Assembly (NCBI RefSeq): GCF_029910235.1
Contig: NZ_CP112874.1
Location: 3,224,001-3,288,000, forward strand
Direction of reading: 5' to 3'
DNA length: 64,000 nucleotides
From: Pseudanabaena galeata CCNP1313
GTDB taxonomy: Bacteria; Cyanobacteriota; Cyanobacteriia; Pseudanabaenales; Pseudanabaenaceae
Shown: positions 1 to 8,905 of the stretch, in pieces
Layout: every line of letters begins with the position of its first letter
How positions within the stretch are numbered: position 1 is the stretch's first letter
Made by a program: the position numbers and the translations under genes
The notes under the pieces: generated by a model
Database searches by the model: none
What the model saw: the letters and a program-made list of their open reading frames with translations, nothing else
What the model was told of the DNA's origin: nothing

Positions 1-878
1 AAACCTACGGTCAAGACTACACAGGTTTAGGCACAAACTTTGTACTTGCCAAGTTGCGCTACGACTTCAACCTTGGTGATGCTCGCATCTCTCTTGGTCC
101 TGTCATGCATGCCTACGATCACATCGACACCAATAGCTTTGCCAATAATGAAGCTGTTGACTTCGCATCGACCTTCTTCATCAATAACCCTCTAATGGTT
201 TTGGTTAATGGTCAAACTGGTGGTGCTGGTGCAGCCTTTGATTGGAACGTTGGTAAGAGTGCTTTTACCGTTCGCGGTCTTTATTTGGCAGGTAACGCTA
301 ACAGCCCTACTGCTGCTGCTGGTATTAACCAAGGACTCTTTGGTGATGCTTACCAAGCAACTGCTGAATTGGAATTTGCTCCTGAGAATGCTGATGGTGA
401 CAAGCCTTTTGCAATTAAGCTTCAATACACCAATGGCGCTGTAAACAATACCAATGTTAATGCTGGTGGTGTTAATGTTGAGTGGAAATTTGCTAAGGGA
501 GCAGCCATCTTCGGTCGCTACGGCTTCGGTACGCTTGACACTCGCGGCGCTCTTGCTAATACTGCTGGCAGTTTCTTAAATAACCTAGGAACTTTTGCCG
601 CAGGAACAACTAGTGTGAGTCCTCAAACTTGGATGGCTGGTTTTGCTTTCCCTGACTTGTTTAAGGAAGGTGCTTTGGCTGGTATTGCAGTTGGTCAACC
701 TTTCATTTCTAGCCAAATTGGCAACTCAACTCAAACCAACTTGGAATTGTTCTATAACTTCCCAGTTACAAACAACATCCGCATCACTCCTGATGTTCAG
801 TTCATCTTCAATCCTAACAACAACAGCACTAACAGCACCATCTTCGTTGGTACTTTGAGAACTGTATTCTCGTTCTAA
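1..878 (+). CDS. Cyanobacterial outer-membrane porin (OprB/Som type), 3' part
   Basis: This is the carboxy-terminal part of an outer-membrane beta-barrel; the reading frame is open to the left edge, so the signal peptide, SLH domain and coiled coil expected of this family lie outside the window. The visible part has alternating polar and hydrophobic stretches rich in Asn, Thr, Gly and Phe, and ends in a terminal Phe (LRTVFSF), the usual outer-membrane assembly signal. Related proteins (SomA/SomB, 'iron uptake porin' in many annotations) make passive channels for small solutes and inorganic ions. The TTG at position 54 is inside the frame and is not the real start. Followed by two tandem hairpins. 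The family call is good; the substrate is unknown. Confidence 0.85.
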   Translation, partial: TYGQDYTGLGTNFVLAKLRYDFNLGDARISLGPVMHAYDHIDTNSFANNEAVDFASTFFINNPLMVLVNGQTGGAGAAFDWNVGKSAFTVRGLYLAGNANSPTAAAGINQGLFGDAYQATAELEFAPENADGDKPFAIKLQYTNGAVNNTNVNAGGVNVEWKFAKGAAIFGRYGFGTLDTRGALANTAGSFLNNLGTFAAGTTSVSPQTWMAGFAFPDLFKEGALAGIAVGQPFISSQIGNSTQTNLELFYNFPVTNNIRITPDVQFIFNPNNNSTNSTIFVGTLRTVFSF

Positions 879-890
879 GCTCTTGAAAAA

Positions 891-957
891 TAGGTGCTGC
901 TCTACAGCACCTACAAAAAAATAAGGCTAGTGCAATGCACTAGCCTTATTTTTTTAT
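891..957 (+). terminator. Tandem hairpins ending the porin gene
   Basis: Two hairpins follow the porin stop. The first pairs TAGGTGCTG (891-899) with CAGCACCTA (905-913). The second pairs 921-934 with 936-949 and runs straight into an eight-T tract, a classic intrinsic terminator. The A-rich left flank means it could also work on the minus strand for the gene ending at 1053. Confidence 0.85.
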
Positions 958-959
958 TT

Positions 960-1040
960 ATTGGTTGTAGGGGTAGCGCCCCCGTGCCTACCCCGTAGTA
1001 ATGCAGAGCAAACACGGGAGGATTGCCTCTAACAAATAAT
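960..1040. repeat. Degenerate fragment of the GGGGCTGCGCCCCCGTG-type repeat
   Basis: The stretch holds GTAGGGGTAGCGCCCCCGTG followed by ACGGGAGGATTGCC. The same two blocks, in slightly different form, make up the inside of the elements at 10450, 29197, 35115 and 35248. Here the CTGATGTTACGTGG ends are missing, so this is at best a decayed or partial copy. Confidence 0.5.
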
Positions 1041-1052
1041 GTGCGAATTTTT

Positions 1053-1475
1053 TTATCTAATTCCAATGAGCGATTTTGCCATTGGGAAATAGGTCGCCCA
1101 TATTTTAGGATCGGGACGGCTTGCCCAGTCTCGACGGGAAACAATTAGTTGCAGGATGATGGCTGCTTGATCCTGATTGAGATTTTGAGCAGTAACTTTG
1201 ACCGATACATCCGAGACAAGCACCTCACGATCAAATGTACGCTGAGCCGCCGATCGCGCCAGTATTTCGGCTTTACGAGTCATTACCGTAAATCCTTCAT
1301 CTTGGTTAACCAGTAACCGAATATCGACCTCACGACGCTCTGCAACAGCACTACCAGCGATCGCTATAGTTGATAAAGTAGCGATCGCTGAAACAAGTAA
1401 GTAATTAGTTAATCGACGAAATGGCTGAATCATCGAAAAAGTCGGAGAAACATGCGATTTGTTTTTCATATTCAT
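1053..1475 (-). CDS. Secreted hypothetical protein
   Basis: I do not recognise this small protein. From the ATG at 1475 (or the ones at 1469 and 1433) it begins with a basic segment, a hydrophobic helix and an AVA cleavage-like site (AIAGSAVA-ERRE), so it is probably exported. The mature part is about 95 residues, with a mixed pattern around RREVDIRLLVNQDEGF and an IILQLIVSRRDW strand-like segment; no catalytic motif or cysteine pair is seen. The frame stays open to 1664, but the extra 63 residues look like untranslated leader. It faces away from the large gene at 1791, so the two may share the intergenic promoter region. Confidence 0.6.
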   Translation of the reverse strand: MNMKNKSHVSPTFSMIQPFRRLTNYLLVSAIATLSTIAIAGSAVAERREVDIRLLVNQDEGFTVMTRKAEILARSAAQRTFDREVLVSDVSVKVTAQNLNQDQAAIILQLIVSRRDWASRPDPKIWATYFPMAKSLIGIR

Positions 1476-1790
1476 CTTCGCCAGAAACTCACAAAAAAAT
1501 TTATAGAAAATCGCCAAGATATTAGCAAAAAACTGGGAAAGATGTGTGCTATTGTCTGCTAACAAATTTGGCTTTAGAGTGTAGCTCATTTGAGAGTCAA
1601 TTTGCCTACCAATTTTCGTAATCTTGGGATTTAAGTACCTCAGCGTAAGTAAATAAAGATTCAAAAGCTGTGTGACCTTGCAGCAGTCGGCACATCTTTT
1701 AGGATTTTATATTTAGTTTTATACTTATCTACTTACTAATCTTCAAGAACATCCCTTATCTATTGTTATGGAGGTCTTACAGGGGGCGTT
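1476..1790. other. Divergent spacer, presumed promoters
   Basis: About 315 bases between the secreted hypothetical (minus) and the giant Hsp70-like gene (plus). It is AT-rich, especially around 1700-1770. A purine-rich AGGGGG at about 1778-1783 lies just before the ATG at 1791 and is the probable ribosome binding site. No hairpin, repeat or RNA gene is evident. Confidence 0.4.
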
Positions 1791-4700
1791 ATGTCAAAAG
1801 TTCTGATTAGTAGTTTGATCGATCAAATCAATACATTGCTGAGCCGCCCTGTGGGATCAGTATCGAGGAAACCATCCCCTGATACCATTCACCAGAGAGA
1901 GCAGCTAAAACAGTTGCGATCGCACCTTGAGAGCCTAGCTGACGACTCACTTCTAGGTAATTTAGAGCAGCAGTATCAAGCTTTAGTAACACGCTTACAA
2001 GGTCAAAATCACCCCAATAATGACCTAAACAATCCTCAGAGTAGCGAACAGTCTAATCAAAATGACTTAAAAACCCAAGAAGTCAAGACAGACAAATTTA
2101 AAACAGATAAACTAGAGACATTGCCACCCCTATTAGTTAGCCCAGTAAGCAACTTATTTGGCGCTGAATCTTACTTGACAAAGGAGACTAGCACAATGAC
2201 GAATGGCACACCTGAACCCAACTCTACATTTGTCAACGATCGCATGATTGCTTCGCTCCAGCAAGCGATTCAGCAGACATTGCAACAGGTTGTCAAAGAT
2301 TCAGTGCAGCAATCCGTGCAGCAGGTGGTCAGCCAAACTCTCGCTGTCGAAAGAGCGCTCATGGTAGGAGAAATTTCGGCGAGTTTAAATAAAATTGTTG
2401 AATCTCAGCAGCGATCGCAAATAAGTCAAGAATTAATTACTTTAAATCAACAAAAACAAAAGTTAAATGCTGAAATCTCGCAGCTAGAATCTGATCGTGT
2501 GACTTGGATGAAACAGTTTCAAGAGTTTCAAGCTACACAACAGGAAGCCCTAGATCGATCTTTAAGCTCAGTAAATAATTATGTGCGCGATCAGATTTCT
2601 GACTCGTTACAACAAACTTTGCAACAAACTATGGCAGGAACTGTTGCTGATAGTGTCAATCAAACTGTGGTGCAGACCCTCCAAGACAAACTAGCCAATT
2701 TTTCTGCGGGTACTGTTAACACAGAGCCACCCCAAGAAGAATTTGTAAATAAAGTACAGGAACAAACCGATCGCTTCTTGCTGCATCTTGATGAAATGTT
2801 CAGTACTACATTTAGATCGCTAGAGCAGGAAATCCAAGAATATCAGACATCGCTCGCCGCCAAGCTTGGTCATATAGAAACCCTAGAACAAAAGGGAGAA
2901 GCATTAATTGAGGCCTTAGTCAATCGGATTAGCCAACAGACTAACCAAGCCCCACAAAGTACTGAAGAAGTTTCCTCAGAATCTCCCATATTGCCTGAAT
3001 TACCAGATGACATTCCTATTCGCTATCTAGAGACTTTTACAGAACCTGCCGATGAAAATCTGATCAATGCTCTGTTAGCAGGTGATGAGTTCGGCGAAGC
3101 GATCGCAGAAGTGCAAGCACCTGAATCCGCCATTGAAGTTGAGAGCAGCCCGTTAGAGGTGGAAACTGATGGCGAAGATTTAGCCCTACCAGTTCCAACA
3201 TCAGAGGATCGCTCTGGCAGTAATTTAGATGCAAACAGAACAAATAGCTTTGAAGAACCATTAGACTTAAGTGTTCCCGAACAGGAAAGTATATTAGGAG
3301 CATCTGCTGACAGCCTCTTTGAGGAGCCAGTTTCAGAAGAAATACAGGATAATCCATTAGTTGATTTAGCTGGTTTTGGCACAAGCATTATTCTCGACCC
3401 TCAAAGTGCACTCGCCGCCCGTGAGTTAAATCCTGATTTTGATGTAGAAGCAGCCACTCAAATCGTTGAGAGATTTGATGATCCACCGAATCAATTGGAA
3501 GACAATGAAGAAGAAAGTAATGCCTTTGACTTACTATCATTGAATTTTCCTGTATCAGAGGCAGTTAGCGAATCTGGAGAACTAATAGACGATCCTGAAC
3601 TTTTACAGTGGTTGGAGGAGAGTAATAACCGCCCTAGCCCAACTACAAATATTGCTGATGTTTCTCCCGATGAAGATCTACTGTCATGGCTAGGTAACGA
3701 AGCTCTGGACATGGCTAAACTACCTACCCAGAGAGAAAATCAATCCTCAATGTTCAATAGTTCAGAAGCTGAACTAGAAATTTTTAATCCTTCTCAGATT
3801 GCGCCTATGATTGCCTCGGCTAATATCAGTTCACAGGCAAGTTCAGACAATCAAGATAGTATAGAGACTAAAATTGAACAGTTTTTAAATAGCTCTAATA
3901 GCGATCAAGCTGTCGATTCTGACGAATCACTAATTCTACTTACTAGTAAAAGTTCTGACGATTCTGCATTTCCAGAATGGGAAGATTCATTAGTTGATGA
4001 TCTTAATTCGGATTTAGACCGCCTTGATGCTGGTGTTGCCTCAGATCCGCAAATAGCCGCTAAGCTTGATCAATTTATCCGCAATACTCCCTATGCTTTA
4101 ACCAATTGGGAAACTGAAGAATCTCAAGCCTATCCTACAATCATTGAGGTCTCAGCTAAATCCTCAAGCATTAAAAATGTTAACCCACCATCAAAAAGCA
4201 ATGAATTAGAAGTCCCACAAATTATTGAGAACCCCAACGCCTTATTTATTGATCGATTTGCTGATTCCTTTACTGATCAAGACGAACAGTTAGAAATTGT
4301 CGTAGATACGGCTGAATTACAACAATCTCCCTTTACAACTGAAGCCAATGATATTCCTGAAATTTTTGATGACGAGGATTCTCTATTTGATATAAAACCA
4401 GAAGATCAAATTTCAGAAATAGATTTATCACGCTCTTCTACATCTTCAGCCAAAGCCCCCACAGCAAATATTGATGAGATGGATGCAATTTTTGCTGAGG
4501 TAATTGCCGAAAATGCCGCTAAATATTCTCAAACAACACCATTTGCCGCCAGTGATGAACTGGATGAACTATTTGAGATCTCATCCAAAGTCATTAAGCA
4601 GGAAGTAAGTGACAATCCAGAGCTAAATCTAGATGATGAAAGCGATCTTGATACACTTCTATTTGGTTTTGATCCTGCCACTGAATTAGAAGAACCAGAT

Positions 4701-7133
4701 ACAGTCATGCAAGTTATACCACAAGTAGGCTATAGCAAAATTGACTTTCATACAGACACCATCAAAGAGCCTATTGCTTTTCCAGAAACAAATGCATCTA
4801 TCGAAGAACAATTAGATACGATGATGCAAGGTTTTGCCCATCTAGAGTCAGTAGATTTAGTCGATTCTTCAGCTATAACTGGAGTTGTGGAGATTGCCGA
4901 AACCCCAACAGTTGTAGAAAGCTCAACTATTACCCAAGCGGAAGAAGATGATTGGAACATAGCCCTTGAAAAGCTTGAATCTAATCTAGTACTGCCAACT
5001 ACTAACAAAGCAGACAACTCTAATAGTGAATCTTTAGAGTTGTCTGCTGACGAGTTTTTTGCTTCTTTGGAATATGACAAATTGAATAGCTTAGCAGACA
5101 CTAGCGAAAAGGCTGCGCCGCCAAAGTTTTCAGATAAAGAAAAAGGAGCATCTGGAGCGATCGCTGATTTTATTGATTTAGAAAATAATGCGGAGAGTGA
5201 AGAAGAAGACCTATTACTCAATGAGTTTGCCGATGCTCAAGATGGCGCACCTAGTAATGTTACTGATAATGAGTGGGATAATTTACTCAAGGATTTAAAC
5301 TCATTTAATTTTAATAAGCCATTACTTGATGATCGGCGAGAGCAACTTGGGCTGTCATCAGTAGCACCGATTAGCGACACCAGTGAAAATGTTTTTGATG
5401 TTGACTCCCTAGTGCTGGAATCACAAAGCATGGCGCTGATTCCAGCTCCACCTGAGAAAGAAGTATATAGCCTCGATGATACTTGGGTCTTAGGAATTGA
5501 TTTTGGAAGTACTGCTATTAGAGCCAGCTTACTAAATGCAAATACTGGTCGCGTATATGCTCTGTATCTTGATGATGTTGATGAAATGCCATGCAAAGTT
5601 GTGTGGACAGAAGATCATCATAGTTTAGATGACCCGATCGCTAAAGATATTAGGATTCTTACTAAGCGATCGCAAAATGCTGGGCTTGAAACTGGTGAAG
5701 TAGCTTTTGTTCATTTCAAACAGTTCCTTAAACTGGGCTTACCCTATCGCGGTGTAAGTGCTTGGCAACCAATTATTCAATGGTCAGATTCCCGTCAAGT
5801 GAGTCTGCGGTGGTTAATTGCAGCTCTCAAAAATTTACTAGAGCAGATCCAAACTAGGGCAAATCATCCCAAACTTCCCGATGTTGGTTTGATTTTACTG
5901 AAGTTGAGTGGCGTTGTATTTGGATATCCTGCTGACTGGTCAGACACTTATATTCTTAATGTCCGAGAAGCAGTTCTTAAAGCAGGGTTAGTTAATCAGG
6001 CGGAGCAGGTGTTAGCTGTCGATCAGGCGATCGCGCCAGTTTTGTCACTGCTTCATGATCAAAGAATTTCTCAGGAAATTACGCTTTTAATTGATGCAGG
6101 TGCGGTCACTACCAATCTCTGTCTGACTAAGGGACTGAGTGAGACAAAAGATCGATCCAAGCTTCATATTCGCAGCCTTGACTATGCGGGTGTCAGCATC
6201 AGTCAAGATATTGTTGTCCAACTGTTCTATCCACACTGGCAGTTAATCACCAATCCTAACCGCCATCTCTGTAATTTCGAGCATCTCAGTTTGCCAGAGA
6301 TTGGAGCTTCTGCACCTCAGCAACGGATTCTCCTTCAGCAATATTTATTGAGTTCCCATCTTGGTCAACAAATGTTGGAACTAGCCGATCGCGTTAAAGT
6401 CACATTTGGTAGAGATGTGGGTATGGATAGTTGGAACGAAGAGTTGATGGGGCAACCCATTGTCGTGCTGCGGAAGGAATTGGAAAACTTGATTTTACAA
6501 CCATTTATTCAACGCCTCAATCGTGAACTCAATACCATCCTCAGTAATGCGGGCATTCTCGGTGAAGATATACACCAAGTTTTGCTACTCGGTAGCACGA
6601 TGCATATTCCCTTACTATCGCGTTGGCTCGCCCAAAAGCTCCCTAATGCCAAGATCGATCCCTTAGCAACTTCTGTAGTCGCAAATGGCTTAGCCGTATC
6701 GCCTCTCTATCCCAATTTGCAAGATGTCGCACGTCAGCAATATTCTGATTACTTCCTCTTACAAGAGATTTGCCGACTTAACCTGACTAAGGCAGTTAAT
6801 CCCAATCAACTGCTTCAACAATTACAAATGCGTGGCATTAATATCAAAACCTGTCGCGATCGCATTTTGAGCATTTTACAAGGTGATTTGCCTGAAGGGT
6901 TATTTCCTTGGCAAGAGCCAGAAAGCTCGGTGGTTTTAGAAGATCCGACTCTCAGTAGTGATTTATTTGCAGGTAGATTATTTGAACTGGAAACCGATGG
7001 CACATATCAGCCTAATGTGACCAAGTTCCAGCAATTACGTGTGTATCTACAGGCGATTATTGGCAATATGAGTCAAACTCTAAACGAGCCGCTAGTTTTT
7101 CCTGAGATTAAAACTATGGCGATCGCTAAATAA
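1791..7133 (+). CDS. Giant protein with coiled coil, acidic linker and C-terminal Hsp70/actin-type ATPase domain
   Basis: A 1780-residue protein in three parts. Residues about 140-380 are Gln-rich and helical (repeated QQ-V-QQ patterns), likely coiled coil. Residues about 400-1200 are very acidic, Ser/Asp/Glu-rich and low in complexity, probably disordered. The last ~550 residues carry the actin/Hsp70 nucleotide-binding signatures: LGIDFGST at 1234 (phosphate 1), LLIDAGA near 1432 (phosphate 2) and LLLGSTMHIP near 1598 (adenosine loop). A canonical Hsp70 substrate-binding domain is not recognisable. The role is unknown; by its domains it may be a cytosolic ATP-driven scaffold or chaperone-like protein. 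A strong terminator follows. The fold call is firm, the function is not. Confidence 0.8.
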   Translation: MSKVLISSLIDQINTLLSRPVGSVSRKPSPDTIHQREQLKQLRSHLESLADDSLLGNLEQQYQALVTRLQGQNHPNNDLNNPQSSEQSNQNDLKTQEVKTDKFKTDKLETLPPLLVSPVSNLFGAESYLTKETSTMTNGTPEPNSTFVNDRMIASLQQAIQQTLQQVVKDSVQQSVQQVVSQTLAVERALMVGEISASLNKIVESQQRSQISQELITLNQQKQKLNAEISQLESDRVTWMKQFQEFQATQQEALDRSLSSVNNYVRDQISDSLQQTLQQTMAGTVADSVNQTVVQTLQDKLANFSAGTVNTEPPQEEFVNKVQEQTDRFLLHLDEMFSTTFRSLEQEIQEYQTSLAAKLGHIETLEQKGEALIEALVNRISQQTNQAPQSTEEVSSESPILPELPDDIPIRYLETFTEPADENLINALLAGDEFGEAIAEVQAPESAIEVESSPLEVETDGEDLALPVPTSEDRSGSNLDANRTNSFEEPLDLSVPEQESILGASADSLFEEPVSEEIQDNPLVDLAGFGTSIILDPQSALAARELNPDFDVEAATQIVERFDDPPNQLEDNEEESNAFDLLSLNFPVSEAVSESGELIDDPELLQWLEESNNRPSPTTNIADVSPDEDLLSWLGNEALDMAKLPTQRENQSSMFNSSEAELEIFNPSQIAPMIASANISSQASSDNQDSIETKIEQFLNSSNSDQAVDSDESLILLTSKSSDDSAFPEWEDSLVDDLNSDLDRLDAGVASDPQIAAKLDQFIRNTPYALTNWETEESQAYPTIIEVSAKSSSIKNVNPPSKSNELEVPQIIENPNALFIDRFADSFTDQDEQLEIVVDTAELQQSPFTTEANDIPEIFDDEDSLFDIKPEDQISEIDLSRSSTSSAKAPTANIDEMDAIFAEVIAENAAKYSQTTPFAASDELDELFEISSKVIKQEVSDNPELNLDDESDLDTLLFGFDPATELEEPDTVMQVIPQVGYSKIDFHTDTIKEPIAFPETNASIEEQLDTMMQGFAHLESVDLVDSSAITGVVEIAETPTVVESSTITQAEEDDWNIALEKLESNLVLPTTNKADNSNSESLELSADEFFASLEYDKLNSLADTSEKAAPPKFSDKEKGASGAIADFIDLENNAESEEEDLLLNEFADAQDGAPSNVTDNEWDNLLKDLNSFNFNKPLLDDRREQLGLSSVAPISDTSENVFDVDSLVLESQSMALIPAPPEKEVYSLDDTWVLGIDFGSTAIRASLLNANTGRVYALYLDDVDEMPCKVVWTEDHHSLDDPIAKDIRILTKRSQNAGLETGEVAFVHFKQFLKLGLPYRGVSAWQPIIQWSDSRQVSLRWLIAALKNLLEQIQTRANHPKLPDVGLILLKLSGVVFGYPADWSDTYILNVREAVLKAGLVNQAEQVLAVDQAIAPVLSLLHDQRISQEITLLIDAGAVTTNLCLTKGLSETKDRSKLHIRSLDYAGVSISQDIVVQLFYPHWQLITNPNRHLCNFEHLSLPEIGASAPQQRILLQQYLLSSHLGQQMLELADRVKVTFGRDVGMDSWNEELMGQPIVVLRKELENLILQPFIQRLNRELNTILSNAGILGEDIHQVLLLGSTMHIPLLSRWLAQKLPNAKIDPLATSVVANGLAVSPLYPNLQDVARQQYSDYFLLQEICRLNLTKAVNPNQLLQQLQMRGINIKTCRDRILSILQGDLPEGLFPWQEPESSVVLEDPTLSSDLFAGRLFELETDGTYQPNVTKFQQLRVYLQAIIGNMSQTLNEPLVFPEIKTMAIAK

Positions 7134-7165
7134 ACAAAAGGAGTGCTTGGCACTCCTTTTGTTTT
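7134..7165 (+). terminator. Intrinsic terminator
   Basis: ACAAAAGGAGTGC (7134-7146) pairs with GCACTCCTTTTGT (7150-7162) around a TTG loop, followed by TTTTG. It starts directly at the stop codon of the Hsp70-like gene. Confidence 0.85.
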
Positions 7166-7218
7166 GAAAGATTTGCTAACGATTTTGTTATTTTCAGCAC
7201 CTACGGTGCTGAAAATAA

Positions 7219-7337
7219 CTCTCATTATAAAAATCGGTTTTTTGAAAGCCCGCCGTTGACGGGCTTTCAAAAAACCGATTTGGGTGTTTCCAGCGCCAAA
7301 GGCGCTGAAAACACCCAAATCGGTTTCATAATGAGAA
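7219..7337. repeat. Nested palindromic element (family B, copy 1)
   Basis: Outer ends CTCATTAT (7221-7228) and ATAATGAG (7328-7335) are inverted. Inside are two further palindromes: AATCGGTTTTTTGAAAGCCC with its complement, then GGTGTTTCCAGCGCC with a near complement. A closely similar copy lies at 10336 and a short remnant at 11187. The element sits between a terminator and hisF. Confidence 0.75.
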
Positions 7338-7427
7338 TTGCTGTTTGAAAACACCTAAGTTTTTGTCAAGCGCAAAGCGCTGTAAAATATTCTCTCTTGC
7401 TGTGATTGTGGAAAAGTTAAAGAGCTT

Positions 7428-8216
7428 ATGCTAGCGAAACGCATTTTGCCTTGCCTAGATGTGAAAGCAGGTCGAGTCGTCAAAGGGATCAACTTTGTTG
7501 ATCTTAAGGATGCTGGCGATCCCGTCGAACTAGCACAGGCTTATAATCTCGCAGGAGCCGATGAATTAGTATTTCTAGACATCACTGCTACCCACGAAGA
7601 TCGCGGTACGATTTTGGATGTGGTCTATCGCACTGCCGAGCAGGTATTTATTCCGCTTACAGTGGGCGGTGGTGTCCGCAATGTAGACAATATTCGGGAG
7701 CTTTTGCGTGCTGGTGCTGATAAGGTGAGCATGAATTCAGCCGCAGTAAGTGATCCAGATTTGATTAATCGCAGTAGCGATCGCTTTGGCAATCAATGCA
7801 TTGTGGTGGCGATCGATGCCCGACGTAGAAATGACCCAAACAATAGCGGCTGGGATGTATATGTACGAGGCGGTCGAGAGAATACGGGTATTGATGCCCT
7901 TTGGTGGGCGCAGGAAGTGGTCAAGCGGGGTGCTGGCGAAATTTTACTGACAAGTATGGATGCTGATGGTACAAAGGCTGGCTATGATCTGGAGCTAACC
8001 CGTCAAGTTGCGGATTTAGTCGAAGTTCCTGTGATTGCTTCAGGTGGTGCGGGAAATTGCGAACATATTTTGCAAGCAGTGACTGAAGGTAGAGCAGAAG
8101 CAGCATTGCTGGCTTCGTTACTGCATTATGGCGAACTGACGATCGCGGAAATTAAGGATTATCTCAATGCGAACCAAATCCCTGTGCGATCGCTGACCTC
8201 TTCAAGTAAGTGCTAA
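7428..8216 (+). CDS. hisF: Imidazole glycerol phosphate synthase, cyclase subunit HisF
   Basis: HisF is the (beta/alpha)8-barrel cyclase that works with the glutaminase HisH. It turns PRFAR plus ammonia into imidazole glycerol phosphate and AICAR, in histidine biosynthesis, in the cytosol. The start [20 protein letters not shown] is the family hallmark; the two catalytic aspartates are at D11 (CLDVKAG) and D130 (VVAIDARR). The phosphate-binding glycine loops TVGGGVR and IASGGAG are present. The length of 262 is slightly above the usual 253-258, with a short extra tail. It stands alone here, with no other his gene nearby, as is normal for cyanobacteria. Confidence 0.97.
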   Translation: MLAKRILPCLDVKAGRVVKGINFVDLKDAGDPVELAQAYNLAGADELVFLDITATHEDRGTILDVVYRTAEQVFIPLTVGGGVRNVDNIRELLRAGADKVSMNSAAVSDPDLINRSSDRFGNQCIVVAIDARRRNDPNNSGWDVYVRGGRENTGIDALWWAQEVVKRGAGEILLTSMDADGTKAGYDLELTRQVADLVEVPVIASGGAGNCEHILQAVTEGRAEAALLASLLHYGELTIAEIKDYLNANQIPVRSLTSSSKC

Positions 8217-8237
8217 TTACAAAACCGCAAAGTTCTA

Positions 8238-8366
8238 TTATCTCCAGATGTTTTCCCAAAAAGGAACTTCTACAGGATTAGGCAGAGTAGAGATATTCAT
8301 CTTGCGGCGAATATCGGCAATGTTCCAGCCTGTTAAACTTGCTAGAGTTTGGGCTTCCTTCTCAAC
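8238..8366 (-). pseudogene. C-terminal remnant of an unidentified gene
   Basis: On the minus strand 42 codons read as a plausible protein tail, including GWNIADIRRKMNI and VPFWENIWR, ending in a TAA at 8238-8240. An in-frame stop (8367-8369) lies just upstream and no start codon precedes it. The composition looks protein-like, but I cannot name the family. Most likely the debris of a lost gene in this repeat-rich gap. Confidence 0.35.
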
Positions 8367-8447
8367 TTAGAAATCGTTTCATAAAATTAGCTATGGGTAT
8401 AAGTATGACTTTTTAAGTAGGTCGGAAACAGAAAACTGTAAATGCCC

Positions 8448-8513
8448 AGATCCCCGACTTTTTCTTTGAAATCACAGATTAGTTCTGTCAGTCACATAAA
8501 AAGTCGGGGATCT
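8448..8513. repeat. Inverted repeat with AGATCCCCGACTTTTT arms
   Basis: AGATCCCCGACTTTTT (8449-8464) is the exact complement of AAAAAGTCGGGGATCT (8498-8513), with a 33-base loop. A related copy with one arm change lies at about 41924-41980. The surrounding stretch 8367-8650 shows no gene. Confidence 0.7.
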
Positions 8514-8653
8514 CAACTTCTGCATCTTCAGTTTTTTTGGCTTCTAGCTACTTAGATAGAGGCTAAAGATTGATAGCGCTTAGGCAACCATTGGAATCGT
8601 GGTGCATTCCAGATGCGATCGCACAAAACTGTGAGCGGTGAAATTCGACGAAA

Positions 8654-8754
8654 GCAAAAAATGGTAAGAATCGCTAAGTGATTCTTACCATTTTTTGCCA
8701 TTTGCGGCGTGCGAAGCACGCCGCAAATGGCTATATCGAACTCACGTTAAACCT
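8654..8754. repeat. Two abutting short-loop palindromes plus a TATCGAACTCACGTTAA half-site
   Basis: The first palindrome pairs GCAAAAAATGGTAAGAATC (8654-8672) with 8680-8698. The second pairs GCCATTTGCGGCGTGC (8697-8712) with 8716-8731 around a GAA loop; the two share the bases GC at 8697-8698. It continues into GGCTATATCGAACTCACG at 8730, which is one arm of the full palindrome at 24869-24917. Confidence 0.75.
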
Positions 8755-8847
8755 AGAAATACCAAGGCGTATAAACTATCTTCGCCCCATTATCCGAGCG
8801 ATTTTTGTAACGATCACTTGCTTATAGCGCTTTGCGCCTTCTCAAAA

Positions 8848-8900
8848 ACCACAAAACCACAAAAAAGCTTGCTCCGCAAGCTTTTTTATGGTTTTGTGGT
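8848..8900 (-). terminator. Hairpin downstream of the SPFH gene
   Basis: ACCACAAAACCA...AAAAAAGCTTG pairs with CAAGCTTTTTT...GGTTTTGTGGT. In the minus direction it lies immediately after the stop codon of the stomatin-like gene and is flanked by A/T tracts, so it is a likely terminator as well as one of the local palindromes. Confidence 0.7.
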
Positions 8901-8905
8901 AACAC

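Noticed and set aside
911-1144. Minus-strand frame of 77 codons over the porin terminator
   Set aside because: It crosses the terminator and a repeat fragment, overlaps the end of the secreted hypothetical and has no family pattern.
3023-3712. Minus-strand frames within the giant Hsp70-like gene
   Set aside because: The acidic Ser-rich coding strand gives Ser/Leu-rich antisense frames; no start signals or families.
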